Below, one piece after another: positions 17,149 through 26,265 of a DNA stretch of 64,000 nucleotides. Every line of letters begins with the position of its first letter. Position 1 is the stretch's first letter. The notes below the pieces were generated by a model. It had not been told where the DNA came from. It saw nothing but the letters and a program-made list of their open reading frames with translations, and searched no databases. This DNA is from Diaphorobacter caeni (lineage in GTDB: Bacteria; Pseudomonadota; Gammaproteobacteria; Burkholderiales; Burkholderiaceae_C): the NCBI RefSeq assembly GCF_015354245.1, contig NZ_JADKYZ010000004.1, forward strand, positions 62,001-126,000, read 5' to 3'. The translations under genes were made by a program, and so were the position numbers.

Positions 17149-17176
17149 TTTGCAGTTTGATTTCTAATTATTTCCA
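17149..17176 (+). promoter_or_regulatory. Conserved leader element, copy 1
   Basis: TTTGCAG is followed by TTGATTTCTAATTATTTCCA (17157-17176). The same 20-mer occurs exactly 40 nt before the start codon of both sorting-tail genes. It may be part of the core promoter or 5' UTR. Confidence 0.6.
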
Positions 17177-17196
17177 AGCACCACTTGTGAGGAAAT

Positions 17197-17934
17197 ATGC
17201 GAAACAATTTCTCATTGAAATCAACCGCGCTCTTTTGCGCACTGGCGACGTTCCATTCCTTTGCCTGGGCCGATCTGATCGTTCCCGCCAATGGGCTCAA
17301 TACCCTCAATCCCGGTTTTGTTTCCTTGGCCTGCACGGATCTCACCGTCAGCGGCCAGCTCAATCTGAGCACCGGCTCACTGGTGCTCATCAAGAATTCG
17401 CTCATCAATGCGGGCGGCACCATCAACGGCGACTCCGGACTGCTGGAGGTGAATGGCAACTGGGCCAATGCCGGGACTTTCAACGCAGGTGCAAGCACCG
17501 TGCGTTTCACCCGGGCCTGCGGGGTGGATACCGTCCATGTGACCGGAATCACCCATTTCGCGAATCTCACCATCGACTCGCGGGACGGCACGCTGCACAT
17601 CAACCTGCCGCCCTACACCAACCAGACCGTCAGCGGCGCGCTGGTCTTCGGCGGCAACCCGAAGAACATCCGCGTCGAAGGCGGTCCCTGCTCCGGCATC
17701 CAGTTGCTGGGCGAGGCCACCTCGAGCGGCCAGGATGCGAACGTCCAACTCGCCCCGGGCGTCTGGATCGGCAAGACCCCGCCCATGGGCTGCCCGGGAG
17801 GGCCACCGCCTGCGCCAGCCGAGTCGGCTCCGGTTCCAGCGACCAGCGGCACGGTGCTGACCTTGCTGGCCGTGCTGCTCGCGACGCTGGGCGCTGGCGC
17901 GCTGGGGCGGCGCAAGAGACCGCCCCGCCCCTGA
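17197..17934 (+). CDS. Secreted protein with VPATSG sorting tail (cassette 1, gene A)
   Basis: 245-residue protein with a signal peptide ending FAWA and a repetitive beta-rich body ([34 protein letters not shown]) that could form a beta-helix or beta-sandwich. Cysteines occur in conserved places (LACTDL, RACGV, GGPCSG, MGCPG). The C-terminus is tripartite: APVPATSG, a hydrophobic helix ([17 protein letters not shown]) and a basic RRKRPP end. This resembles exosortase substrates such as PEP-, VPLPA- or IPTL-CTERM proteins but is not the standard IPTLxxWG. A paralogue lies at 19839. GAGGA lies close before the ATG. Function is unknown; a surface-processed protein is inferred. Confidence 0.85.
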   Translation: MRNNFSLKSTALFCALATFHSFAWADLIVPANGLNTLNPGFVSLACTDLTVSGQLNLSTGSLVLIKNSLINAGGTINGDSGLLEVNGNWANAGTFNAGASTVRFTRACGVDTVHVTGITHFANLTIDSRDGTLHINLPPYTNQTVSGALVFGGNPKNIRVEGGPCSGIQLLGEATSSGQDANVQLAPGVWIGKTPPMGCPGGPPPAPAESAPVPATSGTVLTLLAVLLATLGAGALGRRKRPPRP

Positions 17935-18025
17935 GTGCGTCAACACGCTCCGGGCGGTTCGACACGCTCCCCGATCGCTTCACTTTTCAAAAACACATCC
18001 GATCTCCAGAGGAAGGGAAAACTCC

Positions 18026-19147
18026 ATGACCTGCGCACATCGCTTTGCACGCACTCGTCTTTGTTCCACTCTCACGCTCATGGCGGGCGCAGGTCTCATG
18101 ACCGCCGCCCCGCTCGTCTGGGCCGACGCCGTGATTATTCGCCCGCCATCGACGGGGCGCGTCGTCGTGGAAGACAGCGGCGGCGGGAACCTCTATCTGC
18201 GCATTGATGACTCCAGCGCCAACAACGTGTTCGTCCCGACTGTGCCTGTTTCGGACCTGCAGCAAGCGCTCACATGCTTTCATGCAAACGGCCAATTGGG
18301 CCCCTGCAAAGCCAGTGCGGGCGCTGGCCCCGACGGGTCGACACCGCTCGTTGGCGCTGGGGGCCCCGCTGGGGCGACGGGTGCCACGGGTCCGACCGGA
18401 GCCACAGGGGCAACAGGCTCTTCAGGAGCCGGCTCAACGGGTGCGGCCGGACCAACCGGCCCCGCTGGAGCCACGGGAGCTACTGGTGCCGCGGGCATCA
18501 CGGGAGCAGCCGGTCCCGCAGGCCCGACAGGTGCGAATGGTTCCGCAGGAACTCCCGGCGCCCCTGGCGCAATGGGCCCCATCGGCCCGCAAGGACCACA
18601 GGGGCCTCAAGGACCGACGGGGCCGCAAGGTAGCCAAGGCGCTCAGGGCAACGCCGGCCCCGCAGGCGCAGTCGGATCAACGGGTGCCACCGGAGCGACC
18701 GGTGCGACCGGATCAGGCTCCACCCTGACCTCCTTCATGTCCGCCGAGAACACGCAGGGCGGCACCATCTCGCTGTCCGCCAACGGGGAGCGCATCGCGC
18801 TGGCCGATCAGCAGGTCATCGGCAGCGGCTTCAATCCCAACGGCAGCAGCCAGCTCTTCAATGTCGGCGCGGCCGGCACCTATCTGGTCAGCTACAACGT
18901 CCGCACGACGGCGGCCGTGGCCAACGGCGCATGCGTCTCGAAGAACAACAGCAGCGGTTCCAATTGCATCGCTGCTTTGCAGCAGTCGTCCGCAGCGGCG
19001 GCCCAGCTGTTCACGGGGCAGGCCATCGTCGTCCTGCCCGCCAACACGCAACTCAACCTACGGCTCATGGGTTCCGGTTCGGTCACATTGCAAGGGGGAG
19101 GTGGAGGAGGAGCAGGTGCCTCGCTGACAGCCGTGCGACTTCAATAA
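18026..19147 (+). CDS. Collagen-like protein with BclA/C1q-like C-terminus (cassette 1, gene B)
   Basis: 373-residue secreted protein. After a signal peptide (about residues 1-35, ending VWADA), an N-terminal domain contains [19 protein letters not shown] and two cysteines (ALTC, LGPC). A collagen-like Gly-X-Y tract spans roughly residues 95-235, rich in GAT and GPT triplets with a QGPQGPQGP block and one interruption near GSSGAGSTG. The C-terminal ~135 residues, with [13 protein letters not shown] and the closing LTAVRLQ, look like the trimeric jelly-roll domain of Bacillus BclA/C1q. The product should be a trimeric rod on the cell surface. AGAGGAAGGG precedes the ATG. It lies 91 bp after gene A. 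Confidence 0.88.
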   Translation: MTCAHRFARTRLCSTLTLMAGAGLMTAAPLVWADAVIIRPPSTGRVVVEDSGGGNLYLRIDDSSANNVFVPTVPVSDLQQALTCFHANGQLGPCKASAGAGPDGSTPLVGAGGPAGATGATGPTGATGATGSSGAGSTGAAGPTGPAGATGATGAAGITGAAGPAGPTGANGSAGTPGAPGAMGPIGPQGPQGPQGPTGPQGSQGAQGNAGPAGAVGSTGATGATGATGSGSTLTSFMSAENTQGGTISLSANGERIALADQQVIGSGFNPNGSSQLFNVGAAGTYLVSYNVRTTAAVANGACVSKNNSSGSNCIAALQQSSAAAAQLFTGQAIVVLPANTQLNLRLMGSGSVTLQGGGGGGAGASLTAVRLQ

Positions 19148-19790
19148 GAAAGGCACTGCATACAAGATTGCGGCAAAGACCGCAGCACATATGGTGGTGT
19201 CAGGAACACAGGACTCGCGCCAAGGCAACGAACCAGGTGCCATCCCGCACCGCGCCCCGCCATATTTCCGCGCTCGCATCCGTCTCGGTCATTGGAACTG
19301 GACGATGCGGGCGCGATGTTTCTTGATTTGAGCCCGCTCCGCATAGACCCAAAAATTCCGAGACTGATTTTCAACGTTGACAACCATTGAGAGCCATTTG
19401 GAAGAATGAGATCAAAACAATCGCGATTTTCCAGTTGAAAAATGCCATTTATCGCAATGAGTGGACAAAAAGTGTCGCCAGCATCCGTCACCATATTCAA
19501 TTGCCGCACGAAAAACGGACCTCGACGCACACGGCATATAGAGAAATTCAATGAATAGTTGCCACAGACATTCGCCTGCCCCTGAAATTCATTGTGATAT
19601 TCAAACCACCTGGTGGTAGCCATCGCTAAAGGTGAATCTTTAGAGTCAATTGTTTTCCCCAATGCAATATTCGGGAAGATAGAGCATTTACAGGACACTC
19701 CCTCGCTTCATCGCACCAGAAACTTCGTGAGAAATTTTCTGATCCATTCCTTTCAGTTAATTTATTTCATAAAAATCGTGAGTGCTTGGT
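19148..19790. other. AT-rich spacer between the two cassettes
   Basis: About 640 bp with low GC. An open frame on the minus strand (19141-19698, GTG start) has no recognisable domain and a ribosome-binding site too close to its start, so I do not call it a gene. The right end resembles the region before cassette 1. Confidence 0.6.
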
Positions 19791-19818
19791 TTGCAGGCTT
19801 GATTTCTAATTATTTCCA
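19791..19818 (+). promoter_or_regulatory. Conserved leader element, copy 2
   Basis: TTTGCAGGC is followed by TTGATTTCTAATTATTTCCA (19799-19818), identical over 20 nt to 17157-17176 and at the same 40-nt distance from the start codon. The sequence after it has diverged. Confidence 0.6.
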
Positions 19819-19838
19819 CGCCATCCCAGCGAGGTCTT

Positions 19839-20600
19839 ATGCGGATCAACCTTCAACTGAACCCCACGGTACTTTTTCTTGGACTTGCGGTCGCACATGG
19901 AACGGCCTGGGCGGACCTCATCGTCCCCGCCGGCGGGGACAACACGCTCACCACCGGCTATGAGTCACTCGCCTGTACGCAGCTCTCGGTCAGCGGCACG
20001 CTGAGTCTGGGCTCCGGCTCGCTCGTGCTCGTACGGAACGCCGCGATCAATGCGGGGGGCGTCGTCAACGGCGGCTCCGGGCTGCTTGAGGTCAACGCAG
20101 GCTGGAGCAACTCGGGCACCTACAACGCGGGCACCAGCACCTTGCGCTTCGCCAACGCCTGCGGTGTCGGCTCCATCCAGATCAGCGGCAGCACGAATTT
20201 CGGCAACCTCACCATCGACTCGGGCACCGGCACGCTGCACATCGTCCTGCCGCCCAACACCGTCCAGACCGTGAGCGGCAATCTCGCCTTCACCGGCACG
20301 GGAACGGCCAAGGACATCTACATCGACGGCGGGCCCTGCTCGGGCATCCAGCTCGCGGCCGGCGCGTCGGTGGCCGGACAGGATGCCAACGTGCATCTGG
20401 CCCCCGGCGTGTGGGTCGGCAGTACGCCACCCGCCGGCTGCCCCGGCGCGCCAGGCAACAACGGCGGCAGCTCCGGCGTCGCCCCTGTCCCCGCCACCGG
20501 CGGCCCCGCGCTCGCCCTGCTCTCCGCCCTGCTGGCGGCGTTCGGTGGCGGTGCGCTGCTGCGCCGTCACATGCGATCACGCCGTGCCCGGGGCGATTGA
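19839..20600 (+). CDS. Secreted protein with VPATGG sorting tail (cassette 2, gene A)
   Basis: 253-residue paralogue of the protein at 17197. The two share ADLIVPA at the mature N-terminus, the SGLLEVN and GTLHI blocks, the GGPCSGIQL segment, GQDANV and LAPGVW, and the conserved cysteines. The tail is APVPATGG, a hydrophobic helix ([18 protein letters not shown]) and an Arg-rich end ([12 protein letters not shown]), again the plan of an exosortase/archaeosortase-type sorting signal. The signal peptide ends GTAWA. CGAGG precedes the ATG. Gene A and gene B are 58 bp apart here, compared with 91 bp in cassette 1. Function unknown. Confidence 0.85.
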   Translation: MRINLQLNPTVLFLGLAVAHGTAWADLIVPAGGDNTLTTGYESLACTQLSVSGTLSLGSGSLVLVRNAAINAGGVVNGGSGLLEVNAGWSNSGTYNAGTSTLRFANACGVGSIQISGSTNFGNLTIDSGTGTLHIVLPPNTVQTVSGNLAFTGTGTAKDIYIDGGPCSGIQLAAGASVAGQDANVHLAPGVWVGSTPPAGCPGAPGNNGGSSGVAPVPATGGPALALLSALLAAFGGGALLRRHMRSRRARGD

Positions 20601-20658
20601 TTCTTTGCTGTCCGTTTTCGTTTCCAACACATCGAATTTCACCAGAAGGGGTTGTTGT

Positions 20659-21786
20659 ATGACCTGCTCACATCGCTTGGCCCGTACCCGTCTTTTCACC
20701 GCACTCAGCCTCGGGCTGGGCACGCTGGGCGCCGCGCCCGCCATCGTCCACGCCGACGACGTCATCCTGCGTCCGCCAGCCTCGGGCCGCGTGGTGGTGC
20801 AGGACAGCGGCGGCAGCCATCTGTACTTGCGCGTCGACGATGCCACCACGAACAATGTGTTCGTTCCGACGGTGCCGGGCTCCACGGCTCAGCAGGTACT
20901 GACCTGCCTCAGCACCGACGGCCAGTTGGGACCGTGCCTGAGCGGTGCGGGTGCAGGGCCCGATGGCTTGACTCCGCTGACAGGAGCAGGCGGTGCGGTC
21001 GGAGCGACTGGAGCCACGGGAGCCACTGGAGCGACCGGACCTACCGGCCCGTCCGGGGCAACGGGCGCTACTGGAGCCACGGGGGATGCAGGAACGGGGG
21101 CCACTGGAGCGACAGGACCTACGGGCCCCATCGGTGCCACAGGAGCCTCCGGAACGGGAGCCACGGGTGCGACCGGATCAACGGGTGCCACTGGACCCAC
21201 CGGCCCGACCGGCGCTGCAGGCACCAATGGAGTTGACGGTGCAGCAGGCGCACAGGGCATACCGGGATTGAACGGCACTGCAGGGGTAACTGGTGCAGCC
21301 GGTGCCACAGGAGCGGATGGAGCCGCAGGGCCTGCGGGGGCGACTGGCGCCACTGGTGCGACAGGCGCTACGGGAGCCACTGGAACAGTTTTCACCGAGG
21401 TATTCGCGTCTGCGACCAATACCATTGGCTCGCTCATCACATTGGTTCTGGGCGACTCGAAAGTCCCGCTGCCGACGCAGAATTTATCCGGAGTCACGTC
21501 ATCCGCAAACACCGATTTCACCGTTCCTCAGAACGGCTCCTATCTCATTACCTACTCCATCAACGTCACTGCAGCACTGCTCATGAGTGCTTGCGTCTAC
21601 ATCGACGGCACCTGCAACGCGACACTGAACTTCACTTCGGCACTTTCACTGAGCAGCTTTTCGGGACAGTCCATCCTGAATCTGACAGCAGGTCAAGTGG
21701 TCGATTTGAGACTCTATGGCCTGGCGGGTGCAGCCACCTTGCAAGGTGGTGCAGGAGCACGCATGAGCATCGTCCGGTTGAAATAA
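20659..21786 (+). CDS. Collagen-like protein with BclA/C1q-like C-terminus (cassette 2, gene B)
   Basis: 375-residue paralogue of the protein at 18026. The N-terminus [13 protein letters not shown] matches [13 protein letters not shown] of copy 1, and [16 protein letters not shown] with the NNVFVPTVP segment and the ALTC/LTC and LGPC cysteines are shared. The Gly-X-Y tract is longer and even richer in GAT triplets, with two or three interruptions ([18 protein letters not shown]). The C-terminal domain has diverged strongly: it keeps [12 protein letters not shown] and ends with [12 protein letters not shown]. The ATG at 20659 has AAGGGG about 8 nt upstream; longer frames upstream overlap gene A. 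Confidence 0.88.
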   Translation: MTCSHRLARTRLFTALSLGLGTLGAAPAIVHADDVILRPPASGRVVVQDSGGSHLYLRVDDATTNNVFVPTVPGSTAQQVLTCLSTDGQLGPCLSGAGAGPDGLTPLTGAGGAVGATGATGATGATGPTGPSGATGATGATGDAGTGATGATGPTGPIGATGASGTGATGATGSTGATGPTGPTGAAGTNGVDGAAGAQGIPGLNGTAGVTGAAGATGADGAAGPAGATGATGATGATGATGTVFTEVFASATNTIGSLITLVLGDSKVPLPTQNLSGVTSSANTDFTVPQNGSYLITYSINVTAALLMSACVYIDGTCNATLNFTSALSLSSFSGQSILNLTAGQVVDLRLYGLAGAATLQGGAGARMSIVRLK

Positions 21787-21839
21787 AACCGCGATGAGCA
21801 TCGCAGCGTGCTTCCCCCATCGTCGCTTCTCGTGCCAGC

Positions 21840-22925
21840 CTACAGTTGGTAGAACTGCCGATTGCCCTCGATGCGCGCACGCTCGGATTCGGGAAAGCTC
21901 TGCCGTGAGAGCAGCTCTTTCACGGCGGCCTTGCCCGGATCCTTGTGCGGCGTGTAAAACGCGTTGACCGCCAGCTCATCCAGCGCCCGCCAGCGATACA
22001 CCGACGCATCCACGAACAGGATGTCCGTCGGCATCTCCATCTGCGAGGCCTGCAGTGCAAACAGCGCGCCGAGCGCGTGTTCACCGCGCTCGCGGCAGAA
22101 ACGGGCCAGTTCGCACAGCGGCTCCGCCCGCTGCGGGCGGGCGGCGTAGGTCGCCAGATAGGCTTCGCGCACCACCTCGGCGGCCGCGCCCGTGCGCTCC
22201 AGCAGCTTGGCCACCTGGAACTGCGCAAACCAACGCTCCTCTTCCCAGCCGCCCATGCCCGCGCGCTGGCGGTAGCGCTCGAGGCTCTGCGGCAGGCGCT
22301 GGGCATCGCGATAACTCTGCGCGAGATAGAACACATTGCGCGTGTTGCCCGGGTCGGTCTTGAGCGCGTCTTCGAGCAACGCGATGTCCTTGAGATAGGT
22401 CGTCGGGTCCTTGGCCCGCGCGCCATCATGAGACACGAAGATCACCGGACCGGGCAGCTGCGCCCAGGGCTGCACGTTCGGCGCGGTGAGGTATTCATGC
22501 AGCACGCCTTCCCAGCGCCAGTCGCGGCGCGTGGCGACCAGCGCGTTGCGCTGGTACTCCGTGCCCGCCATGTGGCAGGTCAGGAAATAGCCGTCGGCCG
22601 TGAACTGCGGCCACGCGAATCGCTCGGGCATCTGCAGCTGTTCGTCGGCGTCGATGAAGAGCAGATAGTCCGCACCGCCGCGCGCGAGCTGCAGCGCCTC
22701 GTTGCGGTTGTGCGCGAAGTTCTTCCATGGGCGCTCGTGCAGCTCGCCGGGCACGCCCGCCATGAAGTCGCGGATCACCTGCTGCGTGCCGTCGCTCGAG
22801 CCGGTGTCCACGATCACCCAGCGATCGATCCAAGGCCGGACGCTGGCGAGGCAGCGCTCGATCACGTGCGCCTCGTTCTTGACGATCATGTTCAGGCAGA
22901 TGGTGGACTTGGAACTGGCGGGCAT
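21840..22925 (-). CDS. Glycosyltransferase family 2 with C-terminal TPR-like region
   Basis: 361-residue GT-A glycosyltransferase. The N-terminus ICLNMIVKNEAHVIERCLAS leads to IVDTGSSDGT (nucleotide-sugar binding) and the metal-binding FIDADEQ. The second half (about residues 195-340) is helical, with ALKTDPGNTRNVFYLAQSYRD and similar TPR-like repeats. Such proteins glycosylate lipids, polysaccharides or proteins. The gene is convergent with the second collagen-like gene, 53 bp away, so it could modify the threonine-rich collagen tract; that is only inference from position. No strong ribosome-binding site is visible before the ATG at 22925. Confidence 0.88.
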   Translation of the reverse strand: MPASSKSTICLNMIVKNEAHVIERCLASVRPWIDRWVIVDTGSSDGTQQVIRDFMAGVPGELHERPWKNFAHNRNEALQLARGGADYLLFIDADEQLQMPERFAWPQFTADGYFLTCHMAGTEYQRNALVATRRDWRWEGVLHEYLTAPNVQPWAQLPGPVIFVSHDGARAKDPTTYLKDIALLEDALKTDPGNTRNVFYLAQSYRDAQRLPQSLERYRQRAGMGGWEEERWFAQFQVAKLLERTGAAAEVVREAYLATYAARPQRAEPLCELARFCRERGEHALGALFALQASQMEMPTDILFVDASVYRWRALDELAVNAFYTPHKDPGKAAVKELLSRQSFPESERARIEGNRQFYQL

Positions 22926-23158
22926 GGGTCAGTCAAAGAGTGGTTGGACAACGGTCGGAACCGGCAAATTCTAGGGGGTGAGCCCGTGCCCGGGTTGGCT
23001 TTTTCCGAATGGAACACGCCCCGCGCCCGCCGCGAGTGTCAGCTTTGTCTCACAGACAAGCCGGGGCCGGCGGACTACGGTGATTGAGCGCTGACTTCAC
23101 AGCGCAGGTACAGGCAAACGAATTTCCAGAACATCCCCACACGAAGAGGAATTCCACG

Positions 23159-23710
23159 ATGACCAACTCCAAATCTTCCAAGAAGGAAAAACTGCAGCTC
23201 GACCCCAAGCGCCTCAACGCCGCGAAGCGCAGCCTCGACAAAGGCGCCGTGCTGCCCGATGTCAGCCCCTACCGCGAAGACATCATCCGGCTGCTCAACG
23301 ACTCGCTCGCGACCGAGCTGGTCTGCATCCTGCGCTACAAGCGCCACCATTTCACGGCCACCGGGCTGGAGTCACCGGCCATCGCGGGCGAGTTTCTCGT
23401 GCATGCCAACGAGGAGCAGGCGCATGCCGACCGCATCGCCGCGCGCATCGTGCAGCTGGGCGGCGAGCCCGACTTCAATCCCGATTCGCTCACCAAGCGC
23501 AGCCATGCGGACTACAACGAGCAGCTGGACCTGCACGCGATGATCCGCTCCAACCTCATCGCCGAGCGCGTGGCCATCGAGGCGTACACGCAGATGGTCG
23601 CGCTGATCGGCGACAAGGACCACACGACGCGGCGCCTGATCGAGCAGATCCTCGAGCAGGAGCAGGAGCATGCGGACGAGCTCTCCGACTGGATGAAGCG
23701 GGCCGGCTGA
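23159..23710 (+). CDS. Ferritin-like / bacterioferritin-like protein
   Basis: 183-residue four-helix protein of the ferritin-like superfamily. Helices carry ELVCILRYKRHHF, EEQAHADRIAARI and at the end EQEQEHADELSDW; the two ExxH motifs and the intervening Glu residues (ERVAIEAY) can form a di-iron site. The Lys-rich N-terminus is probably disordered. Proteins of this type are annotated as bacterioferritin-like or Dps-like; iron storage or stress protection is likely. AGAGGA lies upstream of the ATG at 23159. Confidence 0.88.
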   Translation: MTNSKSSKKEKLQLDPKRLNAAKRSLDKGAVLPDVSPYREDIIRLLNDSLATELVCILRYKRHHFTATGLESPAIAGEFLVHANEEQAHADRIAARIVQLGGEPDFNPDSLTKRSHADYNEQLDLHAMIRSNLIAERVAIEAYTQMVALIGDKDHTTRRLIEQILEQEQEHADELSDWMKRAG

Positions 23711-23794
23711 TCCGGTCGCACCGCGCGCTGAACCCACGGGAGCCTGCGGCTGTGCGAACATCGGGCGCAATTTCAACTGAAGCCGAAGGCAACC

Positions 23795-24343
23795 ATGAAG
23801 AGTTCAAAGAACGTCGTCATCGCGGCGGTGACCGCGGTGGTGCTCGCCATCGCGGTGCTGCTCTACGCATCGCCCTACATCGCCATGCACTCCATCAAGA
23901 AGGCGATGGACGCGCAGGATGCCGACGCGCTCGCCCAGTACGTCGACTTTCCCGTGCTGCGCGAGAACCTCAAGGGAAAAATGATGAGCACCATCGCCAA
24001 CCGCCTGCCCCAAAGCGAGGACCCGTCCAATCCGCTCGGCGGTATCGGCCAGGCGCTGGGCAGCATCGTCGTGGGCGCTGCGGTGGACAACCTCGTCTCG
24101 CCCGCAGGCGTCATGATGCTGATGCAGACCGGCCAGTTCGGCCCCAAGGTCTCGCAGTCCAAGCCCGCACAGAACGACGGCGCGGCCAGCGAACAGGCCA
24201 AGGGAAACGATGAACGCAGCTTCTCGCTGACGTATCAGGGCTTCAGCAAGGTGCGCGTGTTCCGCAAGAGCCAGCCGGGCAGTGCCTTCATCTTCCGCCG
24301 TGACGGGCTCATGGGCTGGAAGCTCGTGAACGTGGACACCTGA
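23795..24343 (+). CDS. DUF2939 membrane-anchored protein
   Basis: 182-residue protein with an N-terminal transmembrane anchor (residues ~7-26) followed by an exported domain. SPYIAMHSIKKAMDAQDADALAQYVDFPVLRENLK is the diagnostic DUF2939 pattern. A charged linker (SQSKPAQNDGAASEQ) and a final beta-rich part (FSLTYQGFSKVRVF, MGWKLVNV) follow. The family has no assigned function. GAAGG precedes the ATG. Confidence 0.82.
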   Translation: MKSSKNVVIAAVTAVVLAIAVLLYASPYIAMHSIKKAMDAQDADALAQYVDFPVLRENLKGKMMSTIANRLPQSEDPSNPLGGIGQALGSIVVGAAVDNLVSPAGVMMLMQTGQFGPKVSQSKPAQNDGAASEQAKGNDERSFSLTYQGFSKVRVFRKSQPGSAFIFRRDGLMGWKLVNVDT

Positions 24344-24518
24344 GAGCGCAGCGGCGGCGCTGCAAACGATTGCCCTCCGATGACAGGACTGCCTCTCGGC
24401 TGACAGCCGCGCGCGGTGGCGTGCAGTACAAACGGCTCACATTCACGGAGATCGCAACGCCTGCGATCTTCCTGCCCTCATTTTTCATCGACCTGAACGA
24501 TCCGAGGAGTCCACCGGC

Positions 24519-24764
24519 ATGTCCAACGCACCCAGTCCACAGGAAACGATCGCCAAGCGCATTCTCTTCATCATGGTGAACGAGCAAGGCCTGCGCGCCG
24601 GAGACGGAATGAGCCCCGACAACCTCACGCACGACATGGCGCGCCACCAGATCTCGCAGGAAGACCAGCAGCAGGCCGTGCAGCTCGCCAAGGACAAGGG
24701 CTGGCTGCGCGACGGCCCTTACGGCGAGCTTCAGCTCACCGAAACCGGCTTCGCGCTGGACTGA
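24519..24764 (+). CDS. Small hypothetical protein, winged-helix-like
   Basis: 81-residue protein I do not recognise by name. The pattern of three predicted helices followed by GWLRDGPYGELQLTETGFAL resembles the end of a winged-helix domain (recognition helix then the beta wing). A perfect GAGGAG lies 12 nt before the ATG, supporting that it is real. Its 3' end overlaps the convergent DTW gene by 34 bp. Confidence 0.7.
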   Translation: MSNAPSPQETIAKRILFIMVNEQGLRAGDGMSPDNLTHDMARHQISQEDQQQAVQLAKDKGWLRDGPYGELQLTETGFALD

Positions 24765-25534
24765 GACAGGCTCTCCCTCAGATGCCGATGCGCCTGGCCG
24801 TTCCGATGCGGCGGCAGCTGATTGCGGGCCTGCTCGTAGTGATGGGTGAAGACATCGAGCCATGCCGCGAGCACGCCGGATGCGGCCGTCTCGCCCGCGA
24901 GCTCAAGGCACAGCGACGCCACCTCGCTGGTGCAGAAATGATCGCTGCGCGTGGAGCGCCGCAACCGGTAGGCCGACACCTGTTCAGGATGCAGGCTCAG
25001 CACCGGAAACCGGTCCAGATACGGGCTCTTGTGAAACATCTTGCGCGCCTGCGGCCACGTCGCGTCGAGCAGGATGAACAGCGGGCGCCTGCCTGACGCG
25101 GCAGCGCCTGCATCAGCCTCCAGCGGGCCCGCCACCGTCTCCACCACGCGCTCGGGCGGATCGACGAACTCGCGCGGAAACACCACATAGGGCTGCCATT
25201 GCGGATCCTCGAGCAGGGCCAGCAAGGCGTCGTTCTTCTCCGTGCGCGACCAGCCGAACGCAAACGTATCGGCCACCACATCGGCGATCAGCCAACCCGT
25301 GTTCGTGGGCTTGAGCGGCTCGGCGTCGTGCATCAGCAGGCACATGCCGGCGCGCGTGCGCTGCTCCACATCGATACCGCAGAGGCAGTGCGACAGGCGC
25401 AGGCGGCAGCCCTCGCAGCGCGCCACCCTGGAGCCGCCACGCGCCAGAAACGGCCGGGTGCTGATCGCGCGGCGCGCGGTGCTCAGGCGCGCGACCGCAT
25501 GCGGTGCACGCGGAGCGTTCAATCCTGCTTGCAT
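24731..25534 (-). CDS. tapT: tRNA-uridine aminocarboxypropyltransferase (DTW domain, TapT-like)
   Basis: 267-residue DTW-domain enzyme. It aligns along its length with E. coli TapT (YfiP): a zinc-binding segment CEGC...CLC near residue 40, then CLLMHDAEPLKPTNTGWLI. FGWSRTEKND and the D-x-T-W signature in ILLDATWPQARKMFHKSPYL also match. TapT transfers the aminocarboxypropyl group of SAM to uridine-47 of tRNAs (acp3U). The start at 25534 lies inside the end of the upstream methyltransferase gene, giving a 16-bp overlap and likely translational coupling; a longer upstream frame lacks homology. Confidence 0.9.
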   Translation of the reverse strand: MQAGLNAPRAPHAVARLSTARRAISTRPFLARGGSRVARCEGCRLRLSHCLCGIDVEQRTRAGMCLLMHDAEPLKPTNTGWLIADVVADTFAFGWSRTEKNDALLALLEDPQWQPYVVFPREFVDPPERVVETVAGPLEADAGAAASGRRPLFILLDATWPQARKMFHKSPYLDRFPVLSLHPEQVSAYRLRRSTRSDHFCTSEVASLCLELAGETAASGVLAAWLDVFTHHYEQARNQLPPHRNGQAHRHLRESLSQSSAKPVSVS

Positions 25535-26124
25535 TCGAGCTCGAACATCGGCACCTCGCAGCGCTGGCTCACCCAGACACCGCCGCCCAATTCGTGGAAA
25601 TTCAACGCCAGACCACGGCGATACAGCGCCGCGCGATGGCGGTACAGCCGCGCATCGGTGAGGTCCTCGTCGATCACGCCGCGCTCGTAGTCCTCGCGGC
25701 TCACGGCCTCGACGTAGAGACCGCCCCGGCTCAGACGACCGAGGTTCTCGAGCGCGAGCTTCAGATCCGACGCGCTCAAGTAAGGCAGCACGCCCTGGCA
25801 GATCACCAGATCGAATGGCTCGTCGCTGCGGTAGTCGACCACCGAGCCCTGCTCCCAGCCATAGCGCCCGCACAGATAGCTGCTGAACTCGACCCCGTGG
25901 TAGCTCGCCCCCGGGAAATGCTGGCTCACCGCCTCCTTCCACAGGCCGATGCCGCAGCCGACATCGAGCACCCGCGCCACCGGCACGCGCAGATAGACAA
26001 GGTACGAGCAGACGAACGCGCCCAACCGCCGCGAATGTTCGACATCGATCACGCTGGTCTTCTTGTCGAAATAAAAACGCTGGTAGTAGGCCTCGTCAAA
26101 CCACTGCTCGCTGGCTGATTGCAC
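25519..26124 (-). CDS. Class I SAM-dependent methyltransferase
   Basis: 201-residue methyltransferase. Motif I is VLDVGCGIGLWKEAV, motif II ends in YHGVEFSSYLC and motif IV is FDLVICQGVLPYL. The substrate is not evident; such proteins are commonly annotated as generic class I methyltransferases. I chose the GTG at 26124 because AGGAG lies 6 nt upstream; the next ATG upstream is out of frame and longer in-frame starts lack a ribosome-binding site. It overlaps the tapT-like gene downstream, so the two are probably co-expressed. Confidence 0.85.
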   Translation of the reverse strand: MQSASEQWFDEAYYQRFYFDKKTSVIDVEHSRRLGAFVCSYLVYLRVPVARVLDVGCGIGLWKEAVSQHFPGASYHGVEFSSYLCGRYGWEQGSVVDYRSDEPFDLVICQGVLPYLSASDLKLALENLGRLSRGGLYVEAVSREDYERGVIDEDLTDARLYRHRAALYRRGLALNFHELGGGVWVSQRCEVPMFELECKQD

Positions 26125-26265
26125 GCATGCTCCTGAAAAAACTGGAAGGAAAAACTGGAAGAAAACAGGAAAGGAAGACCGCCGCGCCCAAAAGAAAGCG
26201 GCGGGGGCGAAAGTATCGCCCACGCCGCGTGTCGGTGCTCCCGCTGCGGTATTCAGCGGCCAGCG

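Noticed and set aside
18360-18720. DNA tandem repeat in the collagen tract as a mobile or CRISPR-like array
   Set aside because: Repeat units are codon-level Gly-X-Y triplets in one frame without conserved spacers; this is protein-coding repetition only.
19141-19698. 185-codon minus-strand frame between the cassettes
   Set aside because: GTG start with a Shine-Dalgarno-like site only 1-2 nt away, no domain, and it lies in AT-rich spacer sequence; not enough support for a gene.
20889-21521. Minus-strand Pro/Ala/Val-repeat protein opposite the collagen tract
   Set aside because: It is the reverse complement of GAT/GPT codons, so the APVAPV repeats are an artefact of the Gly-X-Y coding strand.
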